Assembly: GCA_949987565.1 (NCBI GenBank) | Contig: OX465120.1 | Span: 8,942,587-9,006,586 of the forward strand | Length of the DNA stretch: 64,000 nt | From: Luidia sarsii | Taxonomy: Eukaryota; Echinodermata; Asteroidea; Paxillosida; Luidiidae | Direction of reading: 5' to 3' | Shown here: positions 46,700-60,980 of the stretch, one piece after another | Layout of the letters: each line of letters opens with the position of its first letter | How positions within the stretch are numbered: the first letter of the stretch is position 1 | Program-made: the position numbers and the translations under genes | The notes under the pieces: generated by a model | What the model was told of the DNA's origin: nothing | Databases searched by the model: none | The model's input: the letters and a program-made list of their open reading frames with translations, nothing else

Positions 46700-47600
46700 G
46701 GGCTCAACGCTGGCACAACGGTGACTGTTATTAGCTGCGGTTCAACAGCCCCAGCGTGACAGCGCGGTGCGCTCCGAAACACTTTGGCCGTGATTCGCGG
46801 TATGTAAACGGCTTTGAGTCAGCGGCCCGAGTGCTCCCCGGATCATGGTGACCGTGATTTGCTGCGATTCAACGGACCGGGTGGGAAAGCCCGACACGCC
46901 ATGGCCAGCGTTGACCGTGATTTGCTTCGATTCTACAGCCCGAATGGAGTAGCACGGTGCTCCGTTATCAACGTTGGCCGTTATTCGCTGAGAGTGAACG
47001 GCCCGAGTCGGTCAGCACTGTGCACCCCGCACCGCGGTAGCCTTGTCTCGCGGCAAGTCAACGGCTCGATTGGAACAGCGCGGTGCTCCTTGATCCACGT
47101 TGGCCGTGATTCGCGGAATGTCAACGGCTGTGAGTCAGCGGCCCGATTGTGCCCCGGTCCGCGGTTGCCGTGAGTCGCTGCAAGTCAACGGCCCGAGTGC
47201 ACTCGGCCGGAGCACGGTTGTCGTGATTCACGACGATCGAGTCAACTCCCCGAGGGCACCCAGGACCACGGTTGCCGTCACTCGCCGCGAGTCCACGGCC
47301 TGAGTGCACCCTGGAGCACGTTGCCCATGATTCGCGCCGAGTCAACAGCCCGATTGGGCCTGCACGGTCCGCCCCGGGCCATTTTGAGTGCGATTCGCGT
47401 CGAGTCAATGGCCCGAGTGCACCCTGGATCAGCTTAGCCGGGATTCGTTGCGATTCAACGGCCTGGGTGCTCCCTGGAGCACGGATGCCGTGCTTTGCAG
47501 CAAGTCAACACTTCCAGTGGGTCAGCGCAGTGCGCCACGAACAACGTGGTAGTGATGAGCAGCATTTCAACGGCGGTGAGTGCAACCCTGACCAAGGTGG
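46700..47600. repeat. GC-rich degenerate tandem repeat, period about 50-65 bp
   Basis: Recurring CGTGATTCGCGGCGAGTCAA and CGGCCCGAGTGCACCCTGG words, spaced irregularly (e.g. 47054, 47117, 47180, 47236, 47289, 47340, 47402). It stands out as GC-rich in AT-rich surroundings. Open frames such as 46814-47173 read as repeats of NGP...HVGRDSRxVNG. Confidence 0.7.
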
Positions 47601-48734
47601 CAGAATGACTGTTATCGATCTGTATACGCAACACCAAAATCAGTGGCGTTTATGTATTTATCGTGAGTCGGCTCCAGAGAGCATTTGAAATTGAAATTTA
47701 GAAATAGATATCAAATTAAAACTACTTGGCAATCGCAAGGACAGGACACGAAATGCTAACAACAGATTTTAAAACGGTCATGTATATCCAGCAATTCACC
47801 GGCAGAGTGTTTTTATAAACCAGTGGTTCTTCAGACAAGAAGTCTAACCTATCAATGAGATGACCAACGACTATGAATCATTATGGTTACGCGCAGCACC
47901 AAATTGATCACACGCATAACCAATCGTAACTTGTCAAATCGTGTGCGGGTTGACAGTCCGTTATACACACAGTGAGACAACATTGTCATCAGATTCACGG
48001 GGAGTAGAGATACAAGTAGATCGACTGGAATAAATGCCGTGAAAGTCACATATAGCAGGGAAGCGTTATTTCCTAAATTGATGCGTGCACAAGACCACGC
48101 CCGAAGACGGTATCTGAAGCCATGCGGCCAGATCTAAATAAACCTAAGAAAGACCGACTCCAATTAGCAATTGAAAAACCGCCCCCCCAAAAAAAAAAAA
48201 AAAAAAAACCTGGAAGAAACAAGTTGCATCTTATCTACGAATACAGATTACAGCAGCACTACGACCAGTGTTGCAATGAACACAAATTCCACATTTCCAC
48301 AGCCAACTCTCCCTACCCTTCGCTCTCTCTCGCTATTTCGACTTCCAATATACCGAACCTCAACCTAATCAGATAACGTAGCTATCGGTTTAACATTGCG
48401 TTTTACCCTTACACTCCCCGATCAGCCACTCGCCCCTTGTTCTCCCACCACCCATTTCGCCACTCCCCCGCTCTCTCTCGCCCCTAGCTCTCATCCATGC
48501 CCTCTCTTTTCCATTATCCAACTCTCCAACCTTTCCTTATTCCCTTGTTGTCACTGGCGCAATTTTTCCCCTCTCTTATTCCCCTGTCACCCATATCTCT
48601 TGTTTTATCTTTATATAGTAATGTCTTTCCTCTTCTCTATCTTTCACTCATTTCTTGACTCTCATCTGACACAATCTAACAGAGTGATATACTTAATGAC
48701 TAAACTTACCAAAATGGAAATCTCAAAAATAATT

Positions 48735-48781
48735 GGGCCTGACGTTCCGATCCTAGCAGGACCATTTTCAAAGGCAGAACA
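48735..48781 (-). repeat. Hammerhead-like motif, opposite orientation
   Basis: The inverse of CCTGCTAGGATCGGAACGTC lies beside a CT-rich region (48410-48670). Its flank matches the tail of the 20.8 kb copy loosely (GAGATTTCCATTTTGGTAAG on the - strand). Confidence 0.55.
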
Positions 48782-49763
48782 TTGGTTGCAAAACGTTGCA
48801 GAACACTAAATCCAGCTCCCGTATAACACTGTACAAAAACACCTAGTTTTAAAGTCAAGCTTTCAAAACCCAAAGGTTCTCTCGTCTTGTAACAATACTC
48901 CAAATTGTAGATTTGACCTTCATCTCTCAATATCATTTAACTTTGGTGCCCTTAGCCGATTAGATCTTTGCTGATTACCCCTAGGTACTAGGTACTGGGT
49001 ACCCCATGCCACTTTTACAGTCAAATGGGCCGCATTTCAAGCCAGATATTTCCCAAATTACACACGAAATTGTTTATTTACCCACAAGCGTTTCTTAAAA
49101 TTATCTGCACTAAGTGAGGGGGCTCAAAGGCACTTAAAGGCCCCTATCCTATCCATATTTTGTATTACTGCATCGCGGTGACCGTTAAGAATTTTGGATT
49201 TTCACTTCAAGACTTATTCTCGTGCTATCCTGCTTAGTCAGTGTAGATCACAGCAATTGCATACTTATATTCGTGTACAATTGAATACTACTAGACAGCT
49301 GTGGCTTGCATTTTTTATGAATCAAACAAATAAATTTTAAAAATATAGACAGTATTTTAAACAATGAAGAACATGTTTTCTTGAGCACGTTAACACAAAA
49401 TGCAGTACCTTCGGATTTCATTCACCGATCGCAGCTAATCTGGACAACAACGTTCGTGCCACTAGCTAGCCATGTTAAATGGTATATTTGGGCCAACCTT
49501 GTCATTTCCTGTAGTCCTATATGTACCTATTGCTTAAATCCTCCGCACCGACCAGTTTAAGAAAATGTTCGCCAAATTTAAGCCAAACTTGTATCCCATT
49601 CACAGGCTGCTTATTGAACCACATTGGGTCTACTTAAGTCTTTTAATTCCTACATTAAAGGGGGTGATAGTGAAATGTGGTGAGTGCACAGGTAAGACGT
49701 TTTGGTCTTTCTCTTACGAATTTAATATTATTTATTATTGGCAAAGAAAATATTTTATCGAGA

Positions 49764-50000
49764 CCTGAATTCCGGACCATTCCTTTTTGCGTACCACCGC
49801 TCTTACCATCTGTGCTATCCACACATAGACGGTTGTCGCCCTATTAGTCTTTGCCGGAGAGTGACCTGCCAGTCACCTGCCAGTCAGATGCACTAACTGC
49901 ATATCCCCCGCCGCTACGCTTTCATTCAGATGCAGTCTACAATCCGCTGTAAGGCAGGCTGCAGCAGCTCAGGGATCGCACTAAGTGCATGCAACTTTTC
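49764..50000. repeat. SINE-like fragment
   Basis: The - strand at 49764-49826 reads GGATAGCACAGATGGTAAGA, an A-box-like start, with a decayed B box. The adjoining 49845-50000 is a member of the GTCTTTGCCGG repeat family. Confidence 0.35.
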
Positions 50001-50526
50001 AATTTTAAGGCCCAATACAACATTGGTAAAGGTCAAAAGATTGCCACAGTTTGTGTGTTAAACCATTAAACATCCCCAAAAAGCAACCCTGTGAAGGTTT
50101 AAGTTCAATTGGTGATCTGAGTAGGTAGAAAAAGGTAAAACAACCGTCACGGTTTTTGCACCATTCTGTAGTGTAAGAAATAGTTTATGACTTGCGAGTA
50201 ATAAACTATTTGTCGATGTTTTAGTAAATATTTATAGGGAAGTACAGCATCCCAGAACGTAATATTTCAACATAAGGCATTTATCTTGGTCATCTACAAA
50301 CTGTGTCAATTATGAGCACATGTATAGACATCGTTGTTTTCCGATCTTCCTAATGTTGTTTTGGGCCTTTAACTCAGTTAAAGAAAATAAAAAAACTCAA
50401 CAATCTTCAAAATGAACTTAGAAACATTGCAGTCATCTTTGCCAACGTGTTGGCTTTCCTGTGTATTCCCCAGTCAGGTATTTATTTTTGTTTCAATACA
50501 AACAAGTATGAATAATATCAACTTAC

Positions 50527-50650
50527 CAAGAGGAGGGACGGTAATCTCCCTGCAGTGGTTAGCCTCTGTCTTCTGTGTCCCAGGTAAATCGAAGTTGAGA
50601 CGGATAGACGAGAATGCCAGTAGCACTGCTTCCAATAGGCTGACCAAATG
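50527..50650 (-). other. Candidate 5'UTR exon for gene B
   Basis: On the - strand a TATATAAAA box (50683-50675) is followed about 30 bp later by a stretch with no ATG in any frame, ending at a perfect donor (CCTCTTG/GTAAGT, exon end 50527). The next strong acceptor on this strand is at 42439, just before the gene B start codon. The 5' limit is estimated from the TATA position. Inference only. Confidence 0.35.
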
Positions 50651-50674
50651 ATGCCAAACCAGCTCTAGTCCAGG

Positions 50675-50683
50675 TTTTATATA
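50675..50683 (-). promoter_or_regulatory. TATA-like box upstream of candidate first exon
   Basis: TATATAAAA on the - strand, spaced as a core promoter element from the proposed noncoding exon ending at 50527. Confidence 0.35.
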
Positions 50684-50699
50684 GACCCGAAAGATGGAA

Positions 50700-53600
50700 A
50701 TCACAAACATTTCCAAGGGTTAATTAGTGGCCAAAAATTGCAGGAAGGTAATATGAAAACGTGCAGATTTAAATGTTCATGTAAAGGGTGTTCCTCGGGG
50801 AAATGAATTTAAATCCCTAGTATGGCGACGACCACATGCATTATTTAGCGGTAGCTGAGATCGTCTCTTCTTTTCTCGTCTTTTGTCCATTAACTCAGGA
50901 CGAAAGTGCAGTGATGTATCTTAGTGTATTATCTTGCACCGGCAGAATTCAACAGCAGAGAGACAAGATTAAAATATTGGTCAACCATACTAGGTATTTG
51001 AAAACTAGGGCTGGAACTCCGAGATCGATAACCAAAGTTGGTCGCAGTGTGTGGGTATACTTTGCAAGAAAGTATCCAAAAACTTTTGTCATAAACAAAT
51101 TCCACCACTGCAACGGAAAATCGAGTGGAAATTTTGTATCAAACTATAGTTGATCTTGTTCGTCAAACAGTTTCATTCATCATCAACTTAATCTAATCTA
51201 AGATTGATCAAGATGTTTTATGTTGTTGTCTTGTAAAAGCCAAGGATTTAGCTGATTGACTTCAAAACGATCACTTATTTTATTACAGGCTTTCCTCTAC
51301 TGCCCTTCCCTTGCTTTTAGTTTTAAAATCTCTGTGCAACCATGTCCTTTAAAAATTACTCTTGTGTGCATTACTAGAGTCAGGCAGCTTATTAAATTTG
51401 TTCTAATTGTGGTTTACCAGGAAAGCTCACTGAAGAAATATGAAAGACAACAATGCTATACTCTGCTCTTGCTTTTGAATACGGTATTGTTCACCTAACT
51501 GAGAGCCAGGCGTACAGATTGTCTAGGCTACATCTTGTTTGCTTACTGAAGGGCAATTAAAGAAAGACTTTCGCAGTGAGATTGACATAACAGTGTGTGT
51601 CTATGCGGTTTTAGACTTGGTAGTATATGCAGGTAAATATCTACATTTTGTGACCCAGATGTGATGGGCAAAACTACCGTTTTTAACATTACGGATATTG
51701 TGTTATCCTGCTTGATCAGAACTATATTGATATCTTTACATTCACGTTATCTGATGATGCTGCAGTTTTATTGAAGCATATTGGTCAAACAACCGGTCAG
51801 CTTAGTTTGCGTTGGTAGATGAGCAATTTACCACCAGGGGCATCAACATGGTAGATACACAGTTCCTGTTCAGCCGGATTTCGCACAAGAGGTTAGATAG
51901 CTATTAATGAACACTGTCAGGGACACACTGTACACACACCTAAAAGCTGAAATGAGATTAAAGTTTCCACAGTTTGTATACAAGATTATTGCCAGCCATG
52001 GTATTTACTGCTTTTCTCAATCTTTTAGAATTCAGACTGTGTACCCTTGGATCATCGGCATCGGTGGTTTTCTGACAGATTCGTCAGTAATACACTATCA
52101 TGTGATTCATCACGTGATATACAAGCTGCATTAGTTTAAGTAATATATTGTTTGAATGACTGTAAAGGTTGAAACTGCTTGAGTTTCGAAGCGACAGTAT
52201 TAGTTAAAGATGAAAACTGACATGAGCTTCACATCATGTCAAACCCTCGTTAACATTTTCAATTAAACATTACTACACTGTACATGCATTTTCTATATGT
52301 ATGCACTGAAAAACAGGTTAAGGTCAAAGAGAGCATCTATGCATGAATTTCATTATTGGTAAAGGATCAAATCTGCCTATTAATAATGACTGACTTTAAA
52401 ATGACTGGTTATTGTCTTCTGATGAGCATCAAAGTTCCGTGCTTCACTGGCATTTGTGTTACACTGTAGCGAATGAAAAAAAAATAAAAAACTATGAGGC
52501 TTTTTATATTGTTCAGCGACCGACCTATGACAAGTGAACGGATTGCATTTTACATCCCTAAGTACTTTAGCGATGATGTTTGATAATTGACGACATGTGT
52601 GCAAATACCCCAAACCGATGTCATTCATTATATCATTGGAAACACCCGCAGGTGCAGGGAGTATGCGTCTCCCAATTGATGTCTGAACATCCAGGCGTCC
52701 CATGCCTGGATTGGGAATTTTTTTAGAGCTTTGTTTCTACAGTAATTGATTGACCCAAACGGAAGGTGAACCGGGGACGAGACCTGTCAATTTTGCTCGC
52801 AACTAATCACCGTATTTATCTCCATGCCATTAGTCCTAATTCCAACAAAATCTTCCATGAGATCAATCATATAATAAGTAAAGGCAAAAAGTTTAGGTTA
52901 TATAAACTTAAACCTCCGAGAAAACAATTACATAAATACGTATATCGATTGCCTTAATCAGAAAGACAACTGACCAAAGGATCACTTGTTTGCATGGGTA
53001 CGCCTACTCCCCATGTGAAAGACCTTCCCAAGGAGTGCGGCCCCAGAGTAATGATCCTTGCCTGCTCATGGTCTGCAAAATACGTACAATTCAGCGATGA
53101 GATGAGAGCCCTTGAGCTGAGAGCGAGTCAGTGCTTCCATTATGACACTATCATTTTCCCCAATAAGTTCTCATTCAGGGGACTTGCTTACTACCCCCTA
53201 CATTTTTATTCAGATCATCTCGCCACTTCAAATCGTGTTGTGATGGTACAATATTGTGCGAGTGCACAACGGGGCTGGCACTACCCAGATGAGCACATCC
53301 TAGGTGTTCAAATGTATTCAGTGCTGCCATATTTCCCTTCCAGACAATTATCTTCACTTCCCATTAGTAGAACAAGCCGGGAATGATGTCCGGCCACAAT
53401 ATTTTAGTATTAGGTAACACGTGGCGGTATATTTCTCTCCAAAGTAGGGCATTTTACCGACGGGAGAACAACTAATTTCTACCCAGATAACTAGCAATAG
53501 TTTGGGGCACCGGCTCCTTCCCGGGGTGACGGCTGAAGATTTGGAGTATCCCCCATCAAAGGCCCTCGAACACCAAACCAATTGACGCATCCATGTCAGG

Positions 53601-56600
53601 AGCCTTGGAGATCAGATCGGCTTGATCGGTACACCATGCGATCATCATCGACCCAACGCGTGGTATGCCTGTAATAAAGAAATCAAGAAATATCAGGAAA
53701 TAGGGCAACCTCGGTATGGAGGGTTGAATACTTGTACGTAATTGCCTTCTATATCAGTTTAATCGGTTATAATTTGTTTGGTACAGTACAGCGGTTCATT
53801 GCTATCGACTTCCAACGGCCAACAATCTGAGACTGAGACTGAGAGGCCACCGTGTGCGGCGGAAGTGACCGCGCCTACACGAGAGATGTGTCCAATATAA
53901 CCCAATGTGTGCATATAAAGCTTCTTGTATAGCATTGACAGAACTGAAAGAACACCTACTGCGGATCAGTCTGCATGTATGAACAAGGGGCCGATAATGA
54001 TTGTACCCACATTCATACATGATCGCGAAATAGACCGAACTTGACAAATAGGAATGTTTTGAGTATTGTACCAATAAACTACCTCGCGCAGCTACTTTCG
54101 AAATTGGAATGCGCTGGTTTTGCTATGCGACTGGCACTTCGAATTTGGGCACCACTACTGTCCAAATAACACAGACTACTTTCAGAATAACAAAACAATT
54201 AGCTACACGAATCATAAAAAGATATGTTTTCTGATGCAAGTTGCCTCTCAGATTGCGAGATTATAGGTAGCAAGTGCGCTATTGTGGCATCTTTACTGTG
54301 GAGGATCGAGGGTTAGCACGCTGCCACGGGAAACATTGTGATGGTATTTCACAAAGCCAAAAGGTCGTTGGCCAGGCAGTGGAATTCAACCCACATTCTT
54401 CACCGCAATCTATATGCTCGGTTTGTGCCTACAGACTCAAATAATTCACTGCCTGGACTGGCGGTTAGTCTGCGGTCATGGACTATCAAATCACTAACGG
54501 TTCACGCACAAACAAACACGCACACAAAAGTCACAATGGACCATTTCTCGGACGGATAATCTCTTGACAAAAGCCACACCATTCAATTTTTTACTCACAA
54601 GTTCACGTACTTGTAGTGTACCCTTACCCATTTTTTCATAGATTTTGTCACAATTTGGGAATTGCGCTGTGTGTTTACTGTTAGCAGTTTCTCAGGGGCA
54701 GTGTTTCTAACTGAGCCTATCATCAGTCATCATTATGTATGAGCCTTGGATAACTTTCTACCCTCGACACTTGGCCAACAGTGTCCTTTATTGGCTTACT
54801 TCTATATATAATGATTTTGGCAGGATTGAGAATATATTGAATCCAGTAAAATTGCATCGGGGTCAGGGAAAAAACATCAGGTTTATAAGGTCGCCCGTTG
54901 GTCTGTATTGTAATAGCGAACACGCAAGACTGAATGAACCCCCTTTCAAACATGTTGTGTCATGATTCGCGAGCAATCGACCTTTTTTTTATCAGTCAAT
55001 TACTTCTCCAACACGGAATAATCTGAAATATACTAATCTTATCATCGAAGGAAACTTCGAGCTCGGAATTTTTTTTTTGTAAACCAGCCAACTGACGAAA
55101 TTGTTCGGAGTTGGTTCAACAGCCAACAACTCAAAAATTTGAATGTTTCGACTGGAGGCTAGTATGCGGTCAGGGACTATCACTATAATGTACGCACAAA
55201 CACACACACACACACCCCTTTGTACCATCGCACTACACCCCAATGACGGCACACAGTGAGCACCTTTCGGAAGGATAATCTCTTAACAAAAGCCACACCA
55301 TGAACGGTTTTACTCACAAGTGTAGGTACGACTACAGATCTGATGATTCTGTAGGATTGAAGCAGTGAGCACCACTTATTCCATGTAAAGTGCACAATAT
55401 TATAGGCTCAGGGAGGGTTCGGAGGATTCGGAGCATTTAACGAATCGAACGAAAAATGGTCAGAATTCCAGACCGTAAGATTTCAAAATTTTTGATAATG
55501 ACAATCTACAAATGAGTGTACATTTGAAGGAAATATATGGACATCGTCCATATAGTCCAAAAGCGATAATCCGTTCAGTGCGATGGAAATGGAATGAAAC
55601 GGTGTATATAACTGGTCATAATGGGCAATTGCTTAGAATTGGGACTGAGACGGTCTTGGGTATCTTGACATGTAATTTTAGTTTTGGATGGAGATCTTGT
55701 TGGGGGAAATCTATGTTTTAATTGAAGGAGTGACTCGCTCAACGCTGCGGGACTCATTTCCCTTTACTGAATTCGGCTTATCGTGCAGACCGGGAGCAGG
55801 CCGGATTAAGACTTTCGGCCCCGCACCTTGGGATGGTATTTCACAGTGGGAGAAGGCATACCCTTGGCATCTATACAGCGATCCCTTGTCAGTCGTGCTT
55901 CGGATTAAGACAATCAATGTACGCCATTGGTTTCTGCGATATTTGGGATTATATAAACTCAAGTCTTGTTTGAATTTGACTTTCAATTGTGCGATTGATC
56001 TCATGCCAGATTCGGTTGGATTTTGGATGAATGTTATGTTGAAATAGGTCCAGCGATAAGCCGCGAGCAGAATTGACATATTTCAATTAAGAGTCACATT
56101 ACATTGGGGTAAATTAAGGGTGAAGCACTCAGAGGCCCAAAAGGAAAAGAACCCAAAATGTTTAAGATAAATTATATACATTGTAGAGCAAGAAAGCATT
56201 CGTTTACGTTACCAGCTAGCGGTTCTCTTAATGTCCAAAGCGTAACCACTGGGCCGGTCATTGTGCTAAGTAACTGTAAGCAATGCTCTAGGAGGGCGTG
56301 CTCAGTTGTAACTTCTACAGTTTCCATGCTGTATGTGTACAAGTACCGCATTTGGTTTGTTTTCAAGAAATATAATGTTCCTGATTTTTTAGCGAATTTT
56401 TAACACCTTCTCAACAGTCTTCCAAAATGCGATTTTTCGGATCAATATATTTGAATCGAGATTAATTTATAGTGTTTGGCATGTGACAATGCCCGCAAGT
56501 ATCGTTGCAATGCCAATATGAGTTGTATTCTTATTTGTTTGCACGGGAACGCTCGCCTTTTTATCCCACAGTGCACCAGCTGCGCTCTCACTTTCAGGAA

Positions 56601-59600
56601 TCGTGTTGCGTGTGTATGTGTACCTCAAGGACAAACGAACCCTTTGACAACAAATATTAATGTCTGCGGCGCAAATTGTTGGCCTGTGCGCACGTGAGCT
56701 AAAATAACACTGCTTTCCATCGTATTTCAAGACGCGAACAATTGTACTGTGGAAGCGACCTAAAATGGCCCGTCGCGAAGTTTTGTTCATAGTTTTGTAT
56801 ATTTTGTTCATACCCTTTCCAAGCTGGTCTGAAGTACAACGTGTTTGAGAAAACAAAAATACAAAATAAGTAAGCCACAATCATTACAATATGAATGGAG
56901 TGCATTTTTTTCTTTTAACTGGAATAAAACAGACTATCAGCAGTAGGTAGTGAGAGGTTCATATCCTCATAATTGCATTTATTTTGTACACTTTGTCCAA
57001 GCATTGGACACAATGGGCCAACTCTTGCGTGTGGTTATGTATTGACACAAACACGACTGCCAAGCTGTTTTTTAGCAATGACCCTTGTGTGACATTGTGC
57101 AGTTGTTTACCCATTAATTTTCCAGGCGAAGGGAGGCCTTGGGATTACAGCTTCGAAGATCCATATGGATCCATATGGATACTCTGCCAGTTTTCGACTC
57201 TCCAAAGAGGGGAGCATATTATTTTGTCAGCATGGAAAATTTTACTAACTATTGCGAGATATACCAGCTTCTTTTGCTGAGCTGAAGGGCTTTACGTCAA
57301 GCCAGGAGACAGTGAGATACACTGTATAATAGTCGAGCAATTGACTATTGATTTGATTGATTGATATGATCAACTTTGTACAGGATCCAATCCGCAATCC
57401 AAGGACCAGGATCGCCAGCCGACCTGTAAGTTGGATTTATAAATTATGAGTGGATTTCCTCTAATTTGATCTATTTTTTTTTCAATTCAAGGCAGAATAT
57501 AAATTAATTTGATAGTACGCACCTTTACCGATGACACGATATTACTAAGATGCTTTTCTAATGCGTTTGGGATTGCACCTAAACAGACAAACTTTACTTT
57601 GACTTCCCACATTTAACGAAGTTCCCTCGCCAAGTCCTGGTAATTTTTGGTCTTCTCCTTCTCCTTCCCCTTCGCCTCAACTCTGCCAGTTTTCCTGCCC
57701 CTGCTGTCCTTAAAAACCGTCATGGATCTGACCAGCTGGTCCTTCGTTCGCGTAGATCTTGTTTGCATCAAATCATGTTCGTCTCAGTATTGTTATTACT
57801 AATTATTCATGTCATTCGATTTACAATACATACAAATGGGCAATCGATACTCAAAAGCAATAACAATCGATGCAGCCAATGCCCGGTCATTCCGTATCAA
57901 GTAGTGAATAGACACAATGAAGTAAAAAACAACAACATAAATTAAATAGCTAAATAAGTATTAATTAATGTAACAACAAAAGTAGAAGCCTTAAGGACTC
58001 TTTCAGGTTCCTGTTGGGCACTTCTTATTGGTGTGGGGCTTGTGGGTTCCACATGTTATGGGTTTTTAAAAAATAGAGGAAGTCAGAGTTCTTGAGTTGG
58101 ATCGCAATTTATTTTAGTTGGACGAAGAGAAAACACGTCTTGGTTAAGCTTCGTCTTCTGAACATTCAAGTAAACGCGCGAATACAATGCACGGGGTTCT
58201 CAATGTGATTTGCACAGTAAGAGATAGCGGTCAAACACATTTAATCACCTTATGCGTATCGATGAAGGTGTTGAATAACAAGCCTTGTTATACATAGATA
58301 AATATAGAAAAAAAGGGTCTAGGGAACTGTGACTTCTGAGTCTTCCACCGTTCACTGTATGTAAACATTCGCCAAGGAAGTCGGCCCTAAGTCAGTCCGT
58401 AACGCATGGCCTATATACTGCGCCAATTAGTACACGCGTTGCGATGCGTTGCTAAGCTGTACGGTCGGCCGTCGCTTGATCGCCTAACCACTATCGGAGG
58501 TTTGCCAGCATTTTCGGCAAAGATTGCCTTGTTGCGACCCATCGGAGGGTGTTCGGTCTCATATCCTGTTGTTGGCTGATTGTCTGATATCCACGCACCG
58601 TTTGATTAAACTAATAATTCCTCCATTCAAGTGGTCACGTGTTATTTGCAGTATTTTGGGTAACCATTTTGTCCACAGCTTTTGGTGAATGTCGGTTAGT
58701 TGAAAGACGTGTACGTGTACTGTACTTAGCATGCACACATGTTAAAGTTTTGTTGTTGCGCACACGTTATTCGTGGCTGCACGGTTGTCTAGGATGCCAT
58801 GTGCGTGACCTTTGACCCTCTCGCTGTAAATTGTTTGTGGGTTATGTGCGCTGCGCTATGGCAGTTGATTTTTACTTGGCTATTGTTAGGCTCTTGTCCT
58901 GCTTTTGCCCTTTACCCTTCCACCTGTGTTAGGGCAATTATTTTGTACTAACGTCATGAATGACTTGTAGTTATGCTGTATTTCCATCATCATTTTTTCC
59001 CGATAGTACTAATTAACCGCCTCTGCATGAAATATGTTGCCTCATACTCGTATTATTACTAGAGCGTAAATCAGCTGGGTATGTATACATGTAGTATAAA
59101 ACACGTGAGCACATACTACGTCCATCGAAACTTTACATCTTTCTTCACATGTTGTATACTGTATCGCAAAAAACCTTATTTTGTCTTTTTGTTTTTTTCT
59201 TTCCACATGGGCTTAGTTTGCTTCATGAATGTTTGTTTTGGTTTTCATGCCTTTCATATTGTATTCGGTCTTAGTTCGTCTGTGTCTATCTACACTTAAT
59301 TGCACTACCGCTGACCTGAAATAAATGAAATTCAATCAAGTGAAACAATGATCTTTCTGTTCCTTTTTTTTCTCAGCGGGTTCTGGGGATAATCTCCCCT
59401 CCCCCGTTCTCGCAACAATTTGAGACGTCCATGTAGAAGCGCCCTCGCGTGACACTATGTAAGTATGAACTATCAGGGCCAATAAATATTGGATAAGCCT
59501 CACAAATGATGAACAACTTCGCGTAGTCTGCCTTGGTGACTTTCACCAAGCTCAAGGCTTTACGCTATAATGTGTTAGGCATTTGTCTCCCTTCGACATA

Positions 59601-60980
59601 TTTTAAGACAGCAAAAACATTGACCTGTTTTTATTTCTCTGCATTGTCAGAATACAGATTCAGCTAAAACGTTTGCATATTGCGTTTGTTATATGTCTAA
59701 TGGTTTAGCTCAGAAACTAGGGTTATCTTTTGACTTTTACGAATGTTGAATAGGGCCTTTAATGTATTTCTTGTTCCGAAGTTAATGTACTATAATTTGC
59801 TATCGCCCTCATTTCAAGTGTTTAACATATAATGTTTTGTTATAATTCGATATAATGCATTGCTGTAAATTATTGGCTGTAAATGGTTGATTTCAATAAA
59901 TACAATTACTTACATTATCCTAGTGTTAAAACTATAATAGGTCAAAGGGGAAAAAATATTAGTTACATTAATTTCTTTATCATTATTCCCCAAGAAAAAA
60001 AAAATATTCCAAACAATTTCTTCTGTTGTTTTTCCAAAATATTGGCCCCGACATTATGTACTTATAATTACATGTCGTGGAATATTTTTTATTTATAAAC
60101 AGTGAGAAACATGATTTACACAGGAATGCATACACATGACACGTTAATGTATTTTGTTTTCATTTAATGTATTTTGCTCACATTGTGCAGATTACAACAT
60201 TACAACATCTTACGAAAGTGATACCATTATGTCGCCACCTGTCAACACATATTCATCAAATTCATCAAAAATGGCCTTGATTTCCAGCCGTGCCGCATAA
60301 AATCAAAACAAAGCGAAAACTACCATATTGTCACAAACGTGACAACTTCTCAACAATGTGGCTAGTCCCGGTGGAGCTAGTGTTTAACCGATAGAGCGTT
60401 TCGAAGCGTGGCTGGTAGGATTTGCCAAGCGTGGCATATTGAGCTTTTGGCCGAGCGTGGCCTTTATGACTTGCCGAGTGGGGCATGTTTGTGTTGGCCA
60501 ATTATGGCCATTGAACCTTGCCAAGCTGGACATGCTTCTGGGCTGGGTCAAGCGTGTCGAGTTTCCATAGTACCGAGCGTATCAAGGATCAATGGTGGTC
60601 AATAAAGGCCATTAATCATCAAAGATAATTTAGTCCGTTGTATCAATAAAACAGGGCCTTGAAACCAAAGCCAAAATATCAACTCTATAACTCCATGCGT
60701 GCAGTGTGTGTAATTCGTGAAATTATTGGATTGAGCTATACTAATTGCACGGCTAAAAAAAACATGTTGCTGAGGACGGTGAACCTCGCTTTTTTAATTT
60801 TCACATAGGAAATAAAGGTTAGATCAGTTAAGTATGATCAGGACAAAATTTAGGGCATACATATATATGTTTACCATTTACTAAAATTTGATCAATATTT
60901 ATCTATTCATTCAGCTGTGTTGTTTATACGGTTGGAAACTACTGGTAATGAATTATTCTTGACATACAGATCATAGATTA
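50700..60980. other. Intergenic region without recognised gene
   Basis: About 10 kb of AT-rich sequence. I found no exon with domain signature and splice sites. It contains an imperfect local duplication (54.4-54.6 against 55.1-55.35 kb). The ORFs here, the longest 130 codons at 52994, look like chance. Confidence 0.5.
54460..55330. repeat. Local tandem duplication, offset about 700 bp
   Basis: GGATAATCTCTTGACAAAAG near 54555 recurs as GGATAATCTCTTAACAAAAG near 55273. TGCGGTCATGGACTATCA near 54471 recurs near 55166. Confidence 0.55.

Larger units (their letters stand above)
42440..50526. other. Upstream region / possible first intron of gene B
   Basis: It is filled with retroelement fragments (43.0-46.6 kb), a GC-rich tandem tract (46.7-47.6 kb), an A-run at 48188 and CT-rich stretches. 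No host gene recognised. It would be intron 1 if the 50.5 kb exon is real. Confidence 0.4.

Noticed and set aside
52994..53386. 130-codon + strand ORF
   Set aside because: It is the longest ORF in the 50-60 kb region, but no domain, signal or splice context is recognisable and its composition matches the surroundings.
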